Assembly: GCF_000746085.1 (NCBI RefSeq)
Contig: NZ_JQKO01000016.1
Coordinates: 37,088 to 101,087, forward strand
DNA: 64,000 bases
Source of the DNA: Methylocapsa aurea
GTDB taxonomy: Bacteria > Pseudomonadota > Alphaproteobacteria > Rhizobiales > Beijerinckiaceae
Direction of reading: 5' to 3'
The notes under the pieces were generated by a model. The model was not told the DNA's origin and ran no database searches. It was given only the letters and a program-made list of their open reading frames with translations. A program made the position numbers and the translations under genes. Below, one piece after another: positions 16,984 through 25,581 of the stretch; position 1 is the stretch's first letter; each line of letters starts with the position of its first letter.

Positions 16984-17711
16984 GAATGTAAACGCGCTTT
17001 GGTCGAATGCCATGAGCAAGCCGTGAAGCCATTCGTCAGCCTCGCCGAAGCCCTGTCGCAAATCATCTGCCTGGACACGCGGATGCGTCAACGCCTCGCC
17101 GCTTTTGTCGGCGCGCAAGGTCAGATCAATGCTCCTTTGGCCGAAGTCTATGATCAGCTGGTCGCGCGCCTGGTCAAGGCCAGGGTCGGATAAAGCGCGC
17201 CGCAGACTGGCGACCCCATGCCTCCTTTTTTCTGTCCGGACCAAAGCGGCAGGCTCGTGACGCTGGAGGACTTGACGGGCGTCGGCCGCACGATCTTGAG
17301 CTTTCATTGCGGCCACTTGCGCCCAATCCGCCAAATCGAGCTACACGGCCTTATCGAGGCCAAGCCCGCCTTCGCGTCTCTTCAAGCGACAGTCGTATCG
17401 ATCATTCCGGAGCCGCAAACATGGACGGGGCCTTTGGCGCATGACCTCGATGAGGAACTGATCCTCCTATCGGATGTCGACAACGCGTTCGCGTTTTCGA
17501 CCGGCTCGTTTATTGGGTCGGCGACAATGCCATTGACTTGATGAAAGCGTGCGGATTGAACCTCAGCCAATATCAAGGCAACGGCAGCTGGACGCTGCCG
17601 TTCCAGCGACCTTCGCGCTCGATCGAAAACTGCTGCGTTATCGCGCGCTTGGTCAATCCTGATTTTCGCACCCGCATGGAGATCGATGAAATCTCGCGGC
17701 CCTCGCGCGCA
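16984..17711 (+). pseudogene. Decayed peroxiredoxin-like (AhpC/TSA) gene
   Basis: Reading through an in-frame TAA at 17191-17193 gives a protein parallel to the intact gene at 22496: GDPMPPFFCPDQSGRLVTLE here, GDPMPSFMLPDDQGRLVTLE there. The active-site WCPYC of the paralogue is replaced by LRPIR (SFHCGHLRPIRQIEL). A second lesion near 17510 shifts the frame; the tail resumes as WVGDNAIDLMKACGLNLSQY and GNGSWTLPFQ. Three independent defects make this a clear pseudogene. It follows the MFS gene by 40 bases, mirroring the SDR-peroxiredoxin arrangement at 22-23 kb. Confidence 0.8.
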
Positions 17712-17766
17712 TAGCCCATCCGGCTGCGATCACGACGTCCCGTCCAAAGCGCCGGGGGAGCCTCGC

Positions 17767-17808
17767 GATAGCCGGCCGCTATCGAAGTCCAAGCCAAAGG
17801 ATATTTCA
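17767..17808 (+). promoter_or_regulatory. LysR composite box, promoter of the 90-aa exported protein
   Basis: GATAGC-N5-GCTATC at 17767-17783, 18 bases, then TATTTCA at 17802-17808. The next ATG is 92 bases further. The spacer also shares AAGCCA with the copies at 15023 and 20347. Confidence 0.85.
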
Positions 17809-17900
17809 ACTTCGTCGGCTGATTGCTCATAGTTCATGCGTCGGTGCGGGCCGACGACGGCTCCGGCCGCGACGATTGATCGGACAACAAGGAAACGACC

Positions 17901-18173
17901 ATGCAACGCAAGCTTCTTTTCCCTGCGATAATGGCGGGAACCATCGCAGTCGCCATGGCGCCCTACGCATTGGCGGAAGCCGTAAAACCAGGAACTTTCC
18001 GTACAGAGGCAATGCACTATATGAAATCCATGAAAGTGCCGTTGAGCGAGGACAGGTCCTTGAATGTCCACATCCTCGAGATGGACGGCAAGCGGATGGC
18101 GCTCGTTCCCATAGAAGAGCTCAACGCGCTCCTGAGCCGCGCCGAAGGCCACAGCATGAACATCGGAAATTAG
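17901..18173 (+). CDS. Small exported protein of unknown function
   Basis: A 90-residue precursor with a signal peptide (MQRKLLFPAIMAGTIAVAMA and on, cleavage likely after ALA). The mature 65 residues are hydrophilic and Met-rich (AMHYMKSMKVPL, DGKRMALVP, HSMNIGN). I recognise no family. ACAAGGAAACGACC before the ATG is a good ribosome site. It is driven by a LysR composite box and so belongs to the regulon centred on the LysR gene at 20.4 kb. Confidence 0.75.
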   Translation: MQRKLLFPAIMAGTIAVAMAPYALAEAVKPGTFRTEAMHYMKSMKVPLSEDRSLNVHILEMDGKRMALVPIEELNALLSRAEGHSMNIGN

Positions 18174-18531
18174 GGGAGAGTCGATCTTTCGGTAGTCCCG
18201 GGCGCGGCAATGGCGCTCGGGCGCGCCGGTTTCACAAGAGGTCGACGCCTTGCCAATGGAGCGCGATGGCGTTTTCGCGGTGAGCGGAAGAAATCAGCGT
18301 CTCATGGATCCGGCCGTTGGCGGCCGGGGCGCGCCAAGATCGCCGGCCCCGGGCGTGGCTCCAAATCATCTCCCTGGCGCCAGACGTAAGGGAGGCAAAT
18401 CCCGGAACTTGGAAGCCGCAGGAGGCACTGCCGTATGCTGGCGCTCTGGCGGGCAGTTCAACGAGACGTATTGAGGTCGGGATCAGGAAATTCACACCGC
18501 TCCAACGCAATGACGCGCTCGTCCTCGTCCC
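18174..18531. other. Intergenic, no gene recognised
   Basis: About 360 bases between convergent genes. ORFs of 70-90 codons exist on both strands but lack recognisable domains or ribosome sites. Confidence 0.5.
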
Positions 18532-19719
18532 TCACCCCATCGGCTCGGTCGCCGGACGGCATTCGTGGAGGTAGAAGCCTTCGATAGGATCGACTTCCGC
18601 TTCCCACGGTGCGCCCTCGATCACCCGCCGTGCGTCGTCATAACCGGCCGCCCAGCGCGCGCGGATTCCTTTGCGGCTGAAGTCGATGTCCTTGGTGTGG
18701 TCCTCGCCTTCGAGCGGCGGCGCGAGGAGCCGGACCACGTGCATGCGGGTGAGGCAACCATAACTCGCCATATCGCGCGTGTCGTTGGCGTTGCGTTCGT
18801 TCTCCGGCAAGCGCATGGCCAGTTCGGCGATGATATGGCGCAAGCGGTGAATTTGCTTTTGCCGCCTGATGTGGCTGATGGCGCGGCTCGAATATTGAAT
18901 ATCCTTCTGGCGGTTCAAGATCGCCGTGATATTGTCCGGCTCTGGCCCATCCGGGTTCCACATATGAACCGCGAACACCAGCGAGTCGCGGCGGCGGGCG
19001 TCGTCGAAGATCGCCTCCACCGGAGTGTTGGAGACGATGCCGCCGTCCCAATAGAGTTCGCCGTCGATCCGCACCGCCGGAAACGCCGGCGGCAGAGCGC
19101 CCGAGGCCATCACATGGCGCACCGTGAGCGCCTCGTCGCGGCTGTCAAAATAGCGCATTTCGCCCGTCCGAATATTTGCCGCGCCGACGGTGAGCCGCGT
19201 CGGACCGCTGTGAATCGACCCGAAATCGACGAGTTCCGACAAGGTGTTTTCGAGCGGGAGGGTGGAATAATAGCCGGCCGCGTCGACTGGCAAGCGGACG
19301 TTCGCTCCAAAAAAGGCCAGCGGATTGGGTTTGAAGAAGGCCGGGATTCCGGCCGCCAAGGTCAGCCAATTCGCCCAGGCGCGGCCGACGCCCGGAACGC
19401 ACGAGGCGGCTTCGAAAGCAAGATCATGCGCCACGCGGCTCCAGAATTCGTCGAGCTTCGCCAGACGTTGGTCCGGCGCGTTGCCGGCGATCAGACTGGC
19501 GTTGATGGCGCCGATCGAGGTGCCGATCACCCAGTCCGGTTCTATTTTGGCCTCGTGCAGGGCTTGATAAACGCCCGCCTGATAAGCGCCGAGCGCGCCG
19601 CCGCCTTGCAGCACAAGGACGACCTGGCCGAAATCGGCGATGTTCCGCCGCGCGGCGGCGCCGTTTCCGGCGCGTCCGACAGCCTTGCCCGGATCATCGA
19701 ACGGTTGAGCCTGCGTCAT
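18532..19719 (-). CDS. Patatin-like phospholipase family protein
   Basis: A 395-residue serine lipase/esterase. Oxyanion hole GGGALGAYQAGVYQAL near 38, nucleophile elbow GTSIGAINASL (GxSxG) near 65, and catalytic Asp in DGGIVSNTPVEA near 225: the complete Ser-Asp dyad. A DUF3734-like C-terminal region follows (SSRAISHIRRQKQIHRLR). Such proteins hydrolyse acyl esters of phospholipids and are common beside 3-hydroxybutyrate/PHB genes. Start at 19719 follows GGAGGGG. It lies 55 bases downstream of the DUF302 gene and is probably co-transcribed from the LysR-box promoter at 20347. Confidence 0.9.
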   Translation of the reverse strand: MTQAQPFDDPGKAVGRAGNGAAARRNIADFGQVVLVLQGGGALGAYQAGVYQALHEAKIEPDWVIGTSIGAINASLIAGNAPDQRLAKLDEFWSRVAHDLAFEAASCVPGVGRAWANWLTLAAGIPAFFKPNPLAFFGANVRLPVDAAGYYSTLPLENTLSELVDFGSIHSGPTRLTVGAANIRTGEMRYFDSRDEALTVRHVMASGALPPAFPAVRIDGELYWDGGIVSNTPVEAIFDDARRRDSLVFAVHMWNPDGPEPDNITAILNRQKDIQYSSRAISHIRRQKQIHRLRHIIAELAMRLPENERNANDTRDMASYGCLTRMHVVRLLAPPLEGEDHTKDIDFSRKGIRARWAAGYDDARRVIEGAPWEAEVDPIEGFYLHECRPATEPMG

Positions 19720-19774
19720 TGTCGCCCCTCCAAAGCCTGGCTTCCTCGATTTTACCGGCGTAAGCGCGCCAAGC

Positions 19775-20266
19775 TTACTTGGCGGCCACGCTCGATGTGA
19801 TCGAGGCGACGACTTTGGAGGCCATCTTGAACGCGCCGTCCCGGTCCGCGATGTGGTGGCGGCGCGCGATCCAGGCAAAATCCGTATAGACGGCCCAAAC
19901 GCGTCCCTTGGCGTCCTGCGTTACCAGCAAGCGCACTGGCCAGTCGAGCCCGGCGTTCGGGTTCGACGTTAGGAACTGGATGCCCAGCGGCGGGTTGCCG
20001 AAAGTCAGCAGGGTCGAGGGACGAAGCTCGATGCCGGCGTCGGCGGCGAGCTGAGCCTGGTCGATCGCCGAGAAGAACTTGATGCCCTTCTTCTCGACAT
20101 CCGCCTTGATCCGGCTGATCGCTTCCTCGACGCCATATTGGCTTTCGACCCTGACGATCCCATTGCCGGCCGACGCGGCGTCGGCCGGCATCGCCTCCGG
20201 CTCGGTCAGAACGAGCCCCGTCGCGATCGCTAGGGCGGAAACAGCAAGCTTGAGGCGTTTCGACAT
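19775..20266 (-). CDS. Exported DUF302 domain protein
   Basis: A 163-residue precursor: signal peptide (SKRLKLAVSALAIATGLVL), then a DUF302 fold with VEEAISRIKADVEKKGIKFF near 47-66, IDQAQLAADAGIELRPSTLL near 68, and FGNPPLGIQFLTSNPNAGLD near 90, the central motif of the family. DUF302 proteins have no established activity. First gene of a minus-strand pair with the patatin; its start lies 80 bases from the TATTTCA of a LysR composite box. Confidence 0.88.
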   Translation of the reverse strand: MSKRLKLAVSALAIATGLVLTEPEAMPADAASAGNGIVRVESQYGVEEAISRIKADVEKKGIKFFSAIDQAQLAADAGIELRPSTLLTFGNPPLGIQFLTSNPNAGLDWPVRLLVTQDAKGRVWAVYTDFAWIARRHHIADRDGAFKMASKVVASITSSVAAK

Positions 20267-20346
20267 TGGGCGCTCCGATCATTCAACCAACGCGCGGACG
20301 TCGCGCGAGGCGCAGCGGCGGAGAATGGCGAACGGACGCTCCGAGT

Positions 20347-20388
20347 TGAAATACAGAGTGGCTTTCAAGTCGATAGCGGTTTGCTATC
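20347..20388 (-). promoter_or_regulatory. LysR composite box, DUF302-patatin promoter
   Basis: Read on the minus strand: GATAGC-N5-GCTATC (20388-20372), 18 bases, TATTTCA (20353-20347). The DUF302 start is 80 bases further. One extra base each side extends the inverted repeat to 7-bp arms (20371-20389). Confidence 0.85.
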
Positions 20389-20420
20389 GCCGCGCGGAAC
20401 CGAATGCCCCCCGCTTCCGA

Positions 20421-21338
20421 TCAAGCGGCCTCGACTCGCGACGAAGCCCCTTTTCGGATCTCGGCCGGCCAATCACCCGCCCGGAGGAGATTCATGAAGG
20501 CGCCGACCGCCCCCGACCTTTTCCGTCCGGCCACGGCATACATGACGATGGCGCGGCCGAGTTCGAGCCCTTCGACCGGCGCGAAAGTCAGGCAGTTCGA
20601 CAGAACCGCGCTTTCGGGCATGAGCCCGACGCCAAGGCCGGCCTCGAGCAAAACGAGATGATCATGTTCGGAAACGATTTCATGCGAGACCTTCGGGCCT
20701 ATTTGCCGGTTTTTCAAAAACGCGGCGAAGTCCCGGGTCGCCTCGCAGCACGACCGGACGATCAGGCGCTCGCCGGCGAAATCCTCGGGCTCGACGGCAT
20801 TGCGTCCCGCGAACCGATGGGTCTTACCGACGACGACCTGGACGCGCTCGGAAAAAAGCGGCCAGGATTCCAGCCGGTCCCAGGATTCGGCCAGCGGCCC
20901 CGCGAGGGCGATGTCGGCCTCTCCTTGGCGCAAAAATCCGGCGATCTCGTCGCGGGCGCCGCGCAACAGCCGCAGCTCGAGGCCATCGAAGGCCCGGCTC
21001 AGTTCGGTCAGATGCGAGACGAACAGCGACAGACCGAGAGAATGCGAAAGCGCGAGCGTCATAGGCGCGACTGCGCCTTTTTTCAAAGAGGAGGCGAGGT
21101 TTTTCGCGGCGGCGGCGCTGTCGTGGCACTGCTGCAGAAAAGGCGTCATGCGCCGACCGAATTCGGTGAGATGGGTGAGGTTGCGCTCCCGCCGGAAAAG
21201 ATCGTCGCCGAATTCTTCCTCCAATTGCTTGATGGCGCGCGTGAGCGAGGGCTGCGCGACATTGCATTCCTCAGCCGCGCGGGTGAAATTGAGCAGGCGC
21301 GCCGCCGCGAGAAAGTAGCGAACCTGGTGCATTTCCAT
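20421..21338 (-). CDS. LysR-type transcriptional regulator of the local regulon
   Basis: A 305-residue LysR protein: winged helix-turn-helix MEMHQVRYFLAAARLLNFTR, then CNVAQPSLTRAIKQLEEEFG in the first 60 residues, and a periplasmic-binding-protein-like effector domain with VGKTHRFAGRNAVEPEDFAG and GLGVGLMPESAVL. Start 21338 (MEMHQV) is preferred over 21356. It is divergent from the SDR gene, with a LysR box between them, and three more identical boxes lie within 6.4 kb, so it is the obvious regulator of all of them. The inducer is unknown. Confidence 0.9.
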   Translation of the reverse strand: MEMHQVRYFLAAARLLNFTRAAEECNVAQPSLTRAIKQLEEEFGDDLFRRERNLTHLTEFGRRMTPFLQQCHDSAAAAKNLASSLKKGAVAPMTLALSHSLGLSLFVSHLTELSRAFDGLELRLLRGARDEIAGFLRQGEADIALAGPLAESWDRLESWPLFSERVQVVVGKTHRFAGRNAVEPEDFAGERLIVRSCCEATRDFAAFLKNRQIGPKVSHEIVSEHDHLVLLEAGLGVGLMPESAVLSNCLTFAPVEGLELGRAIVMYAVAGRKRSGAVGAFMNLLRAGDWPAEIRKGASSRVEAA

Positions 21339-21398
21339 CGGCGCCCCCGCCTCCATTCAAGTCTCGCGGCCCAATGGCCCACCGCCATTGCCCCGCGC

Positions 21399-21440
21399 CA
21401 TAGCCTATCGCTATCGAACCCTGCCGCAAACGCTATTTCA
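21399..21440 (+). promoter_or_regulatory. LysR composite box, SDR/LysR divergent promoter
   Basis: CATAGC-N5-GCTATC at 21399-21415 (first base differs from the other three copies), 18 bases, TATTTCA at 21434-21440. The SDR ATG is 92 bases further; the LysR gene starts 60 bases away on the other strand. Confidence 0.85.
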
Positions 21441-21532
21441 ACCGCACTTGCGCCACCGTTAGGCTTGCCGCCGGATATTTGGCGCGCCCCGGACCGCGAA
21501 TTCGGGGCGTCGATGGCAAGTGGAGTTTTTCA

Positions 21533-22360
21533 ATGAACACTATGAGCAAATCCCAATCGGCCAATGGAGTGCGCGGCGAACTCGCCGGCAAGGCCGCGAT
21601 CGTCACCGGATCGACGAGCGGCATTGGCCTGGGGATTGCTCGGGCCTTGGCCTCGGCCGGCGTAAACGTCGTGCTTAACGGCTTCGGCGACGCCGCCGGA
21701 ATCGCTCGGATCCGCAGGGATCTGGAGCAATCCTTTGGCATAAGCACAATCTATTCGGCCGCCGACATGTCGATGCCGGCCGACATCGAAGGAATGGCGG
21801 AAGCGGCGCGACAGACCTTCGGCAAGGTCGACATCCTCATCAACAACGCCGGCATCCAGCATGTGGAGGCGGTCGAGACCTTTCCGCCGGCGAAATGGGA
21901 CGCCATCATCGCCATCAATCTTTCCGCCGCGTTCCACGCCATCCGCGCGGTCGCCCCGGAAATGAAAGCGCGCAAATGGGGCCGCATCATCAATATCGCT
22001 TCAGCGCATGCGCTGGTCGCCTCGCCTTTCAAGTCGGCCTATGTCGCGGCCAAACATGGCGTCGCTGGCTTGACCAAATCGGTCGCTCTCGAAATGGCCG
22101 AACATGGCGTCACGGTCAATGCGATCTGTCCCGGCTACGTGCTGACGCCCTTGGTTCAAAAGCAGATACCCGAAACGGCAAAGGCGCGCGGCTTGACCGA
22201 AGAGCAGGTCGTGAGGGACGTGCTCCTGCACGCACAGCCGACCCGGCAATTCGTCACGACAGAACAAATCGGCGCCCTCACCCTATTCCTCTGCACCGCG
22301 GCAGGCGCCTCCATCACCGGCGCGGCGCTGCCGATCGACGGAGGATGGACGGCGCAATGA
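21533..22360 (+). CDS. bdhA: Short-chain dehydrogenase, 3-hydroxybutyrate dehydrogenase type
   Basis: A 275-residue classical SDR. Cofactor motif VTGSTSGIGLGIARALASAG near 24, NNAG (LINNAGIQHVEAV) near 100, catalytic Ser in INIASAHAL and Tyr/Lys in SAYVAAKHGVAGL near 170. The C-terminal QKQIPETAKARGLTEEQVVR, then VLLHAQPTRQFVT, matches bacterial D-3-hydroxybutyrate dehydrogenases, which interconvert 3-hydroxybutyrate and acetoacetate. First gene after a LysR composite box; TGGAG precedes the ATG. A peroxiredoxin-like gene follows 135 bases later. Confidence 0.85.
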   Translation: MNTMSKSQSANGVRGELAGKAAIVTGSTSGIGLGIARALASAGVNVVLNGFGDAAGIARIRRDLEQSFGISTIYSAADMSMPADIEGMAEAARQTFGKVDILINNAGIQHVEAVETFPPAKWDAIIAINLSAAFHAIRAVAPEMKARKWGRIINIASAHALVASPFKSAYVAAKHGVAGLTKSVALEMAEHGVTVNAICPGYVLTPLVQKQIPETAKARGLTEEQVVRDVLLHAQPTRQFVTTEQIGALTLFLCTAAGASITGAALPIDGGWTAQ

Positions 22361-22495
22361 AAATTAACTTATCCGCCGCGCTTGGCTTGGCTCGTGATGC
22401 GCTCCCTATCCAAATTTGCGTGCGGCGTATAGTCTTCGGGGCCAATGCGCTCGTCGGCTGGTTGGCGGGCCACGCTGTCCGTTGAGAAGCATCGC

Positions 22496-23203
22496 ATGAA
22501 AGAACTGACGCTTTCCCAGATTCTCGAAGAGGCGTTCGAGCGCGCGCGCGACTTGGACGCGCCGCTTGGCGCCCGTCTTGAATCCTTCGCGGAATCCGTT
22601 CGCATGGCGAGCCCGGCGTTTGCCGAAGCGGTGGACCGGCTTGTCTTGCGGCTCAATCTCAACGGTTCTGGCGCCACGGCTCCGGCTGTCGGCGATCCAA
22701 TGCCGTCCTTCATGCTGCCAGACGACCAGGGGCGTCTCGTCACCCTCGAAGCACTGCTCGCCAAAGGCCCTGTGGCGGTGTCCTTTCATCGGGGGCATTG
22801 GTGCCCCTATTGCCGGATCAATACAAATGCTCTGGCCCAGGCGCAATGCAATGTTGAGCCTATCGGCGGTCAGATCGTCGCCATCACGCCCGACTTGCAG
22901 CATTTCACGACCGCGCTCAAATCGGACGCCGCGGCAAAGCCGTTTCCAATCCTGACCGACGTCGACAATGGCTACGCGCTTTCGCTCAATCTCGCGATTT
23001 TTGTCGGTCAGGAGATGCAGAAGTACATGAAGAACGCCGGTTGGGACATTGCTCCCTATCAAGGCAACGACGCTTGGATCTTGCCAATCCCCGCGACTTT
23101 TGTCGTCGGCCGCGATTCCATCATCAGAGCCCGCTTTGTCGATCCCGACTACAGGAAACGTATGGCGATCGACATCATCGTCGACGCTCTAAAAGCTTGC
23201 TAG
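22496..23203 (+). CDS. Peroxiredoxin-like family protein (AhpC/TSA)
   Basis: A 235-residue protein with a helical N-terminal extension (SQILEEAFERARDLDAPLGA) then a thioredoxin fold. FHRGHWCPYCRINTNAL near 103-119 holds the WCPYC site; SDAAAKPFPILTDVDNGYAL follows, and the C-terminal ATFVVGRDSIIRARFVDPDY is typical of the peroxiredoxin-like (DUF899-adjacent) family. It probably reduces peroxides. A damaged paralogue lies at 16984 and a distant homologue at 37040. Co-transcription with bdhA is likely but not proven. Confidence 0.85.
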   Translation: MKELTLSQILEEAFERARDLDAPLGARLESFAESVRMASPAFAEAVDRLVLRLNLNGSGATAPAVGDPMPSFMLPDDQGRLVTLEALLAKGPVAVSFHRGHWCPYCRINTNALAQAQCNVEPIGGQIVAITPDLQHFTTALKSDAAAKPFPILTDVDNGYALSLNLAIFVGQEMQKYMKNAGWDIAPYQGNDAWILPIPATFVVGRDSIIRARFVDPDYRKRMAIDIIVDALKAC

Positions 23204-23554
23204 CGAGGGTTCCGTTCGCCGCGAATTTGTGATCCGCGCAGTCGCACAATGTCTTGAAAAAGTGCTGAATAGCAACCGCTTCGACCATCGCAGCGAGGCT
23301 GCTTGCGGCCCGATCTGGCTGAACGAAAGCCGGAGGCTATGAAGTTCATAGCTATTCGATAGTTCCTCGAACCCCTGATTTCGCAGATCCTGTCATCGTT
23401 GACGCTGGTTAGTCATGCCTAGGCGTATGGACACGACATTGACAATGGATCACCGCCGTCTCGTCAGCGGTCTCCCGTCGGGCCCGCATGCCGCCGAAGC
23501 GTCGTGCAGCCAAGCGGAGCGCCAGGACCGATCTCGAACCGGGGAGAGCCAGGT
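23204..23554. other. Intergenic with a degenerate LysR-like half-box
   Basis: About 350 bases with no gene. ATAGC-N5-GATAG at 23348-23362 keeps the T-N11-A spacing, but its right half matches the local consensus poorly and TATTTCA is absent at the expected distance. Confidence 0.4.
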
Positions 23555-23674
23555 ATGAAAATCGCCGTCAAATTCTTGTTGGCCGCGGGAATTGCTTTCG
23601 CCTTGCTCACGCTTCGCGTCGCTGCGGCCTATTCGGCGTGGAGCATTTCCCTAAATGACGGAAAGGCGCGATGA
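23555..23674 (+). CDS. Possible 39-aa single-pass membrane or exported peptide
   Basis: A short ORF: MKIAVKFLLAAGIAFALLTL, then RVAAAYSAWSISLNDGKAR. One hydrophobic segment after two Lys resembles a signal peptide or small membrane protein. GGGGAGAG eight or so bases before the ATG is a good ribosome site. It lies upstream of the msr genes. No family recognised; coding status rests on the ribosome site and composition. Confidence 0.45.
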   Translation: MKIAVKFLLAAGIAFALLTLRVAAAYSAWSISLNDGKAR

Positions 23675-23830
23675 ATCGAATTCTTCCGCGAGGGCTTTCT
23701 CGGAACACGCAAAGTTTATCGTCCCGATCTGTAATCAAAGACGGCGCGGCGGCGAATATCTTGTTGTGGGCGCGACGCAAGCCCACCGTTCCGAAGTCCG
23801 TTCCAACCTAAGGATCGTAGGCAGACCACC

Positions 23831-24578
23831 ATGCAGATGCATTCCTGTCATTCGCCACACTGCCGCCTTCGCGTGACGAGGGCCCGCCTGAATGTCTTTC
23901 TAACCGCGCTCGGCGTCATCGGCTTAAGCAGTCTCGGAAGCCCGGCGGCGGCCGAGCCTGCTGCGCTGATCAACCCGCCGTTCGTCGACGTTCCGAGCGC
24001 GACTCAGAGCGGAACCGAAAAAGCGGCTTTTTGCCGGCGGCTGCTTCTGGGGCGTTCAGGCCGTGTTCCAGCATACAAAGGGCGTGACGAGCGCGGTTTC
24101 GGGATATGCCGGCGGTGCCTCGGCCGCCCCAAGTTACGAGCAGGTTAGCTCCGGCGCCACGGGACACGCGGAATCGGTCGAGATCACGTTCGATCCAAAG
24201 CAGATCTCCTTCGGTCGCTTGCTGCAGATCTATTTTTCCGTGGCCCATGACCCAACGCAGATGAACCGACAGGAGCCCGACGAGGGCACGCAATATCGAT
24301 CCGAGATTTTTGCCGTCAGCGACGCTCAGCAGCGCGTAGCCGAGGCTTATATCGCGGAGCTCGACAGGGCGCATGCGTTCGGCCGCCCGATCGTGACCAG
24401 GGTGGAGCCGCTGACGGCGTTCTACCGCGCTGAACCCTATCATCAAGACTATGCGACGCTCCATCCCGGCAACGCCTATATCGCGCATTACGATCTGCCC
24501 AAGGTCGCCAATTTGAAAAAGCTCTTCCCGGAGCTCTATCGCGAACGGGCGGTGCTGACCGACGGCAATCGCCAATAA
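23831..24578 (+). pseudogene. msrA: Exported peptide-methionine (S)-S-oxide reductase MsrA, one frameshift
   Basis: N-terminal frame: signal peptide (LNVFLTALGVIGLSSLGSPA then AAEPA) and start of the enzyme (SGTEKAAF). The catalytic motif continues in another frame as FAGGCFWGVQAVFQHTKGV, with the catalytic Cys of GCFWG. A run of five T at 24028-24032 explains the shift; four T would restore one 248-codon frame. The rest is intact: SGYAGG, VEITFDPKQISFGRLLQIYF, DPTQMNRQEPDEGTQYRS and YHQDY. Reduces Met-S-sulfoxide. Either a sequencing error or a true null; msrB follows at once. Confidence 0.85.
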
Positions 24579-24594
24579 CGATGGAGTCCTGACA

Positions 24595-25077
24595 ATGCAA
24601 CGGCGCGACCTATTGCTGATGTTGATCGTGGCGGCGTGTGGCGGCGCGGCGCTGCCTGCTTGGCGGCGGGCCAAAGCGGCGGAGTTCGAGGTGACGAAGA
24701 CCGATGTAGAATGGCGGGCCGCGCTCACGCCCGCCCAATATCAAGTGCTTCGGCATGAGGCGACGGAGCGGCCCGGCAGCAGCCCGCTGCTTCATGAGCA
24801 TCGCAAGGGCGTGTTTGTTTGCGCCGGCTGCGAACTGCCGCTCTTCAGGTCGGAGACCAAGTTCGAGAGCGGGACCGGCTGGCCGAGTTTCTGGCGTCCG
24901 ATGGAGGGCGCGGTAGGCGAGAATGTTGACCGGAGCCTCGGGATGGAGCGCACCGAGGTGCATTGCCGGCGCTGCGGCGGGCATCTTGGCCACGTCTTCA
25001 AGGACGGTCCGCCGCCGACCGGCTTGCGCTACTGCATGAACGGCGTCGCCTTGAAATTCATATCGGAAGAAAGCTGA
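24595..25077 (+). CDS. msrB: Exported peptide-methionine (R)-S-oxide reductase MsrB
   Basis: A 160-residue protein with an N-terminal signal (MQRRDLLLMLIVAACGGAAL). MsrB landmarks: LTPAQYQVLRHEATERPGSS near 43, zinc Cys pairs CAGCELPLF and CRRCGGHLGHVF, FESGTGWPSFW, and the catalytic Cys in RYCMNGVALKF near the C-terminus. Reduces methionine-R-sulfoxide in exported proteins. Sixteen bases after msrA, so a clear operon; a Met-rich protein and a cytochrome b / molybdopterin pair follow. Confidence 0.92.
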   Translation: MQRRDLLLMLIVAACGGAALPAWRRAKAAEFEVTKTDVEWRAALTPAQYQVLRHEATERPGSSPLLHEHRKGVFVCAGCELPLFRSETKFESGTGWPSFWRPMEGAVGENVDRSLGMERTEVHCRRCGGHLGHVFKDGPPPTGLRYCMNGVALKFISEES

Positions 25078-25240
25078 CGGTTCGATCAAAGCGGTCGGAT
25101 CTCTCTTAATAGCTTCGGGACTCGCGGTCCTGCCTAGGCAAGTCTCGCGTTAAGTCCTCAAGACGCCGGCCCGAAGTCATCTCCGCGCGGCGGAGTTGCG
25201 CGCGCCCGCCGTGGCGTAGATATGTTGAGGAGTAAATGCC

Positions 25241-25495
25241 ATGAACGCCAAATATGCTATCACCCGCTGCGCCGCTTTGGCCTTTGTCGCCGCCGGCTTG
25301 ATGTTCGCCGGCGCCGCTTCCGCCGAGGACAAGATGAAGCCCGAAGGTGCGACACAGGACAAGATGAAACCCGACGCCATGAAGACGGATGCGATGAAGC
25401 CGGGCGCCATGAAGTCCGGCTCGGACGCGATGAAGGGCGATGCGATGAAATCCGGCCATATGGGCGGCGACGCGATGGGCGGCGAGAAAAACTGA
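25241..25495 (+). CDS. Pentapeptide MXKDX-repeat exported protein
   Basis: An 84-residue precursor. The signal peptide (CAALAFVAAGLMFAGAASA) precedes a mature region of short Met-Lys-Asp repeats: DKMKPEGATQ, DKMKPDAMKT, DAMKPGAMKS, then SDAMKGDAMKSGHMGGDAMG. This is the MXKDX pentapeptide-repeat family, common in proteobacterial periplasms. Many surface methionines beside two exported methionine sulfoxide reductases suggest a sacrificial oxidant sink or copper-binding role (inference). GAGGAG precedes the start region. Confidence 0.8.
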   Translation: MNAKYAITRCAALAFVAAGLMFAGAASAEDKMKPEGATQDKMKPDAMKTDAMKPGAMKSGSDAMKGDAMKSGHMGGDAMGGEKN

Positions 25496-25581
25496 TTCCA
25501 TGCGACGAGCGCCTGCTCCGACCTCTGGCGCTGGAGCGGGCGCTCGGACGCCGAACAAACGAAGAAAACCGGGGAACAGTC

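Noticed and set aside
18565..19800. Plus-strand ORF of 411 codons over the patatin gene
   Set aside because: Antisense shadow; patatin catalytic motifs are intact on the minus strand.
20079..21536. Plus-strand ORF of 485 codons over DUF302 and LysR genes
   Set aside because: Spans two genes and their promoters; antisense to both.
23348..23362. Fifth LysR box candidate upstream of the small ORF and msr genes
   Set aside because: Right half matches poorly and the TATTTCA element is missing; kept only as a degenerate possibility.
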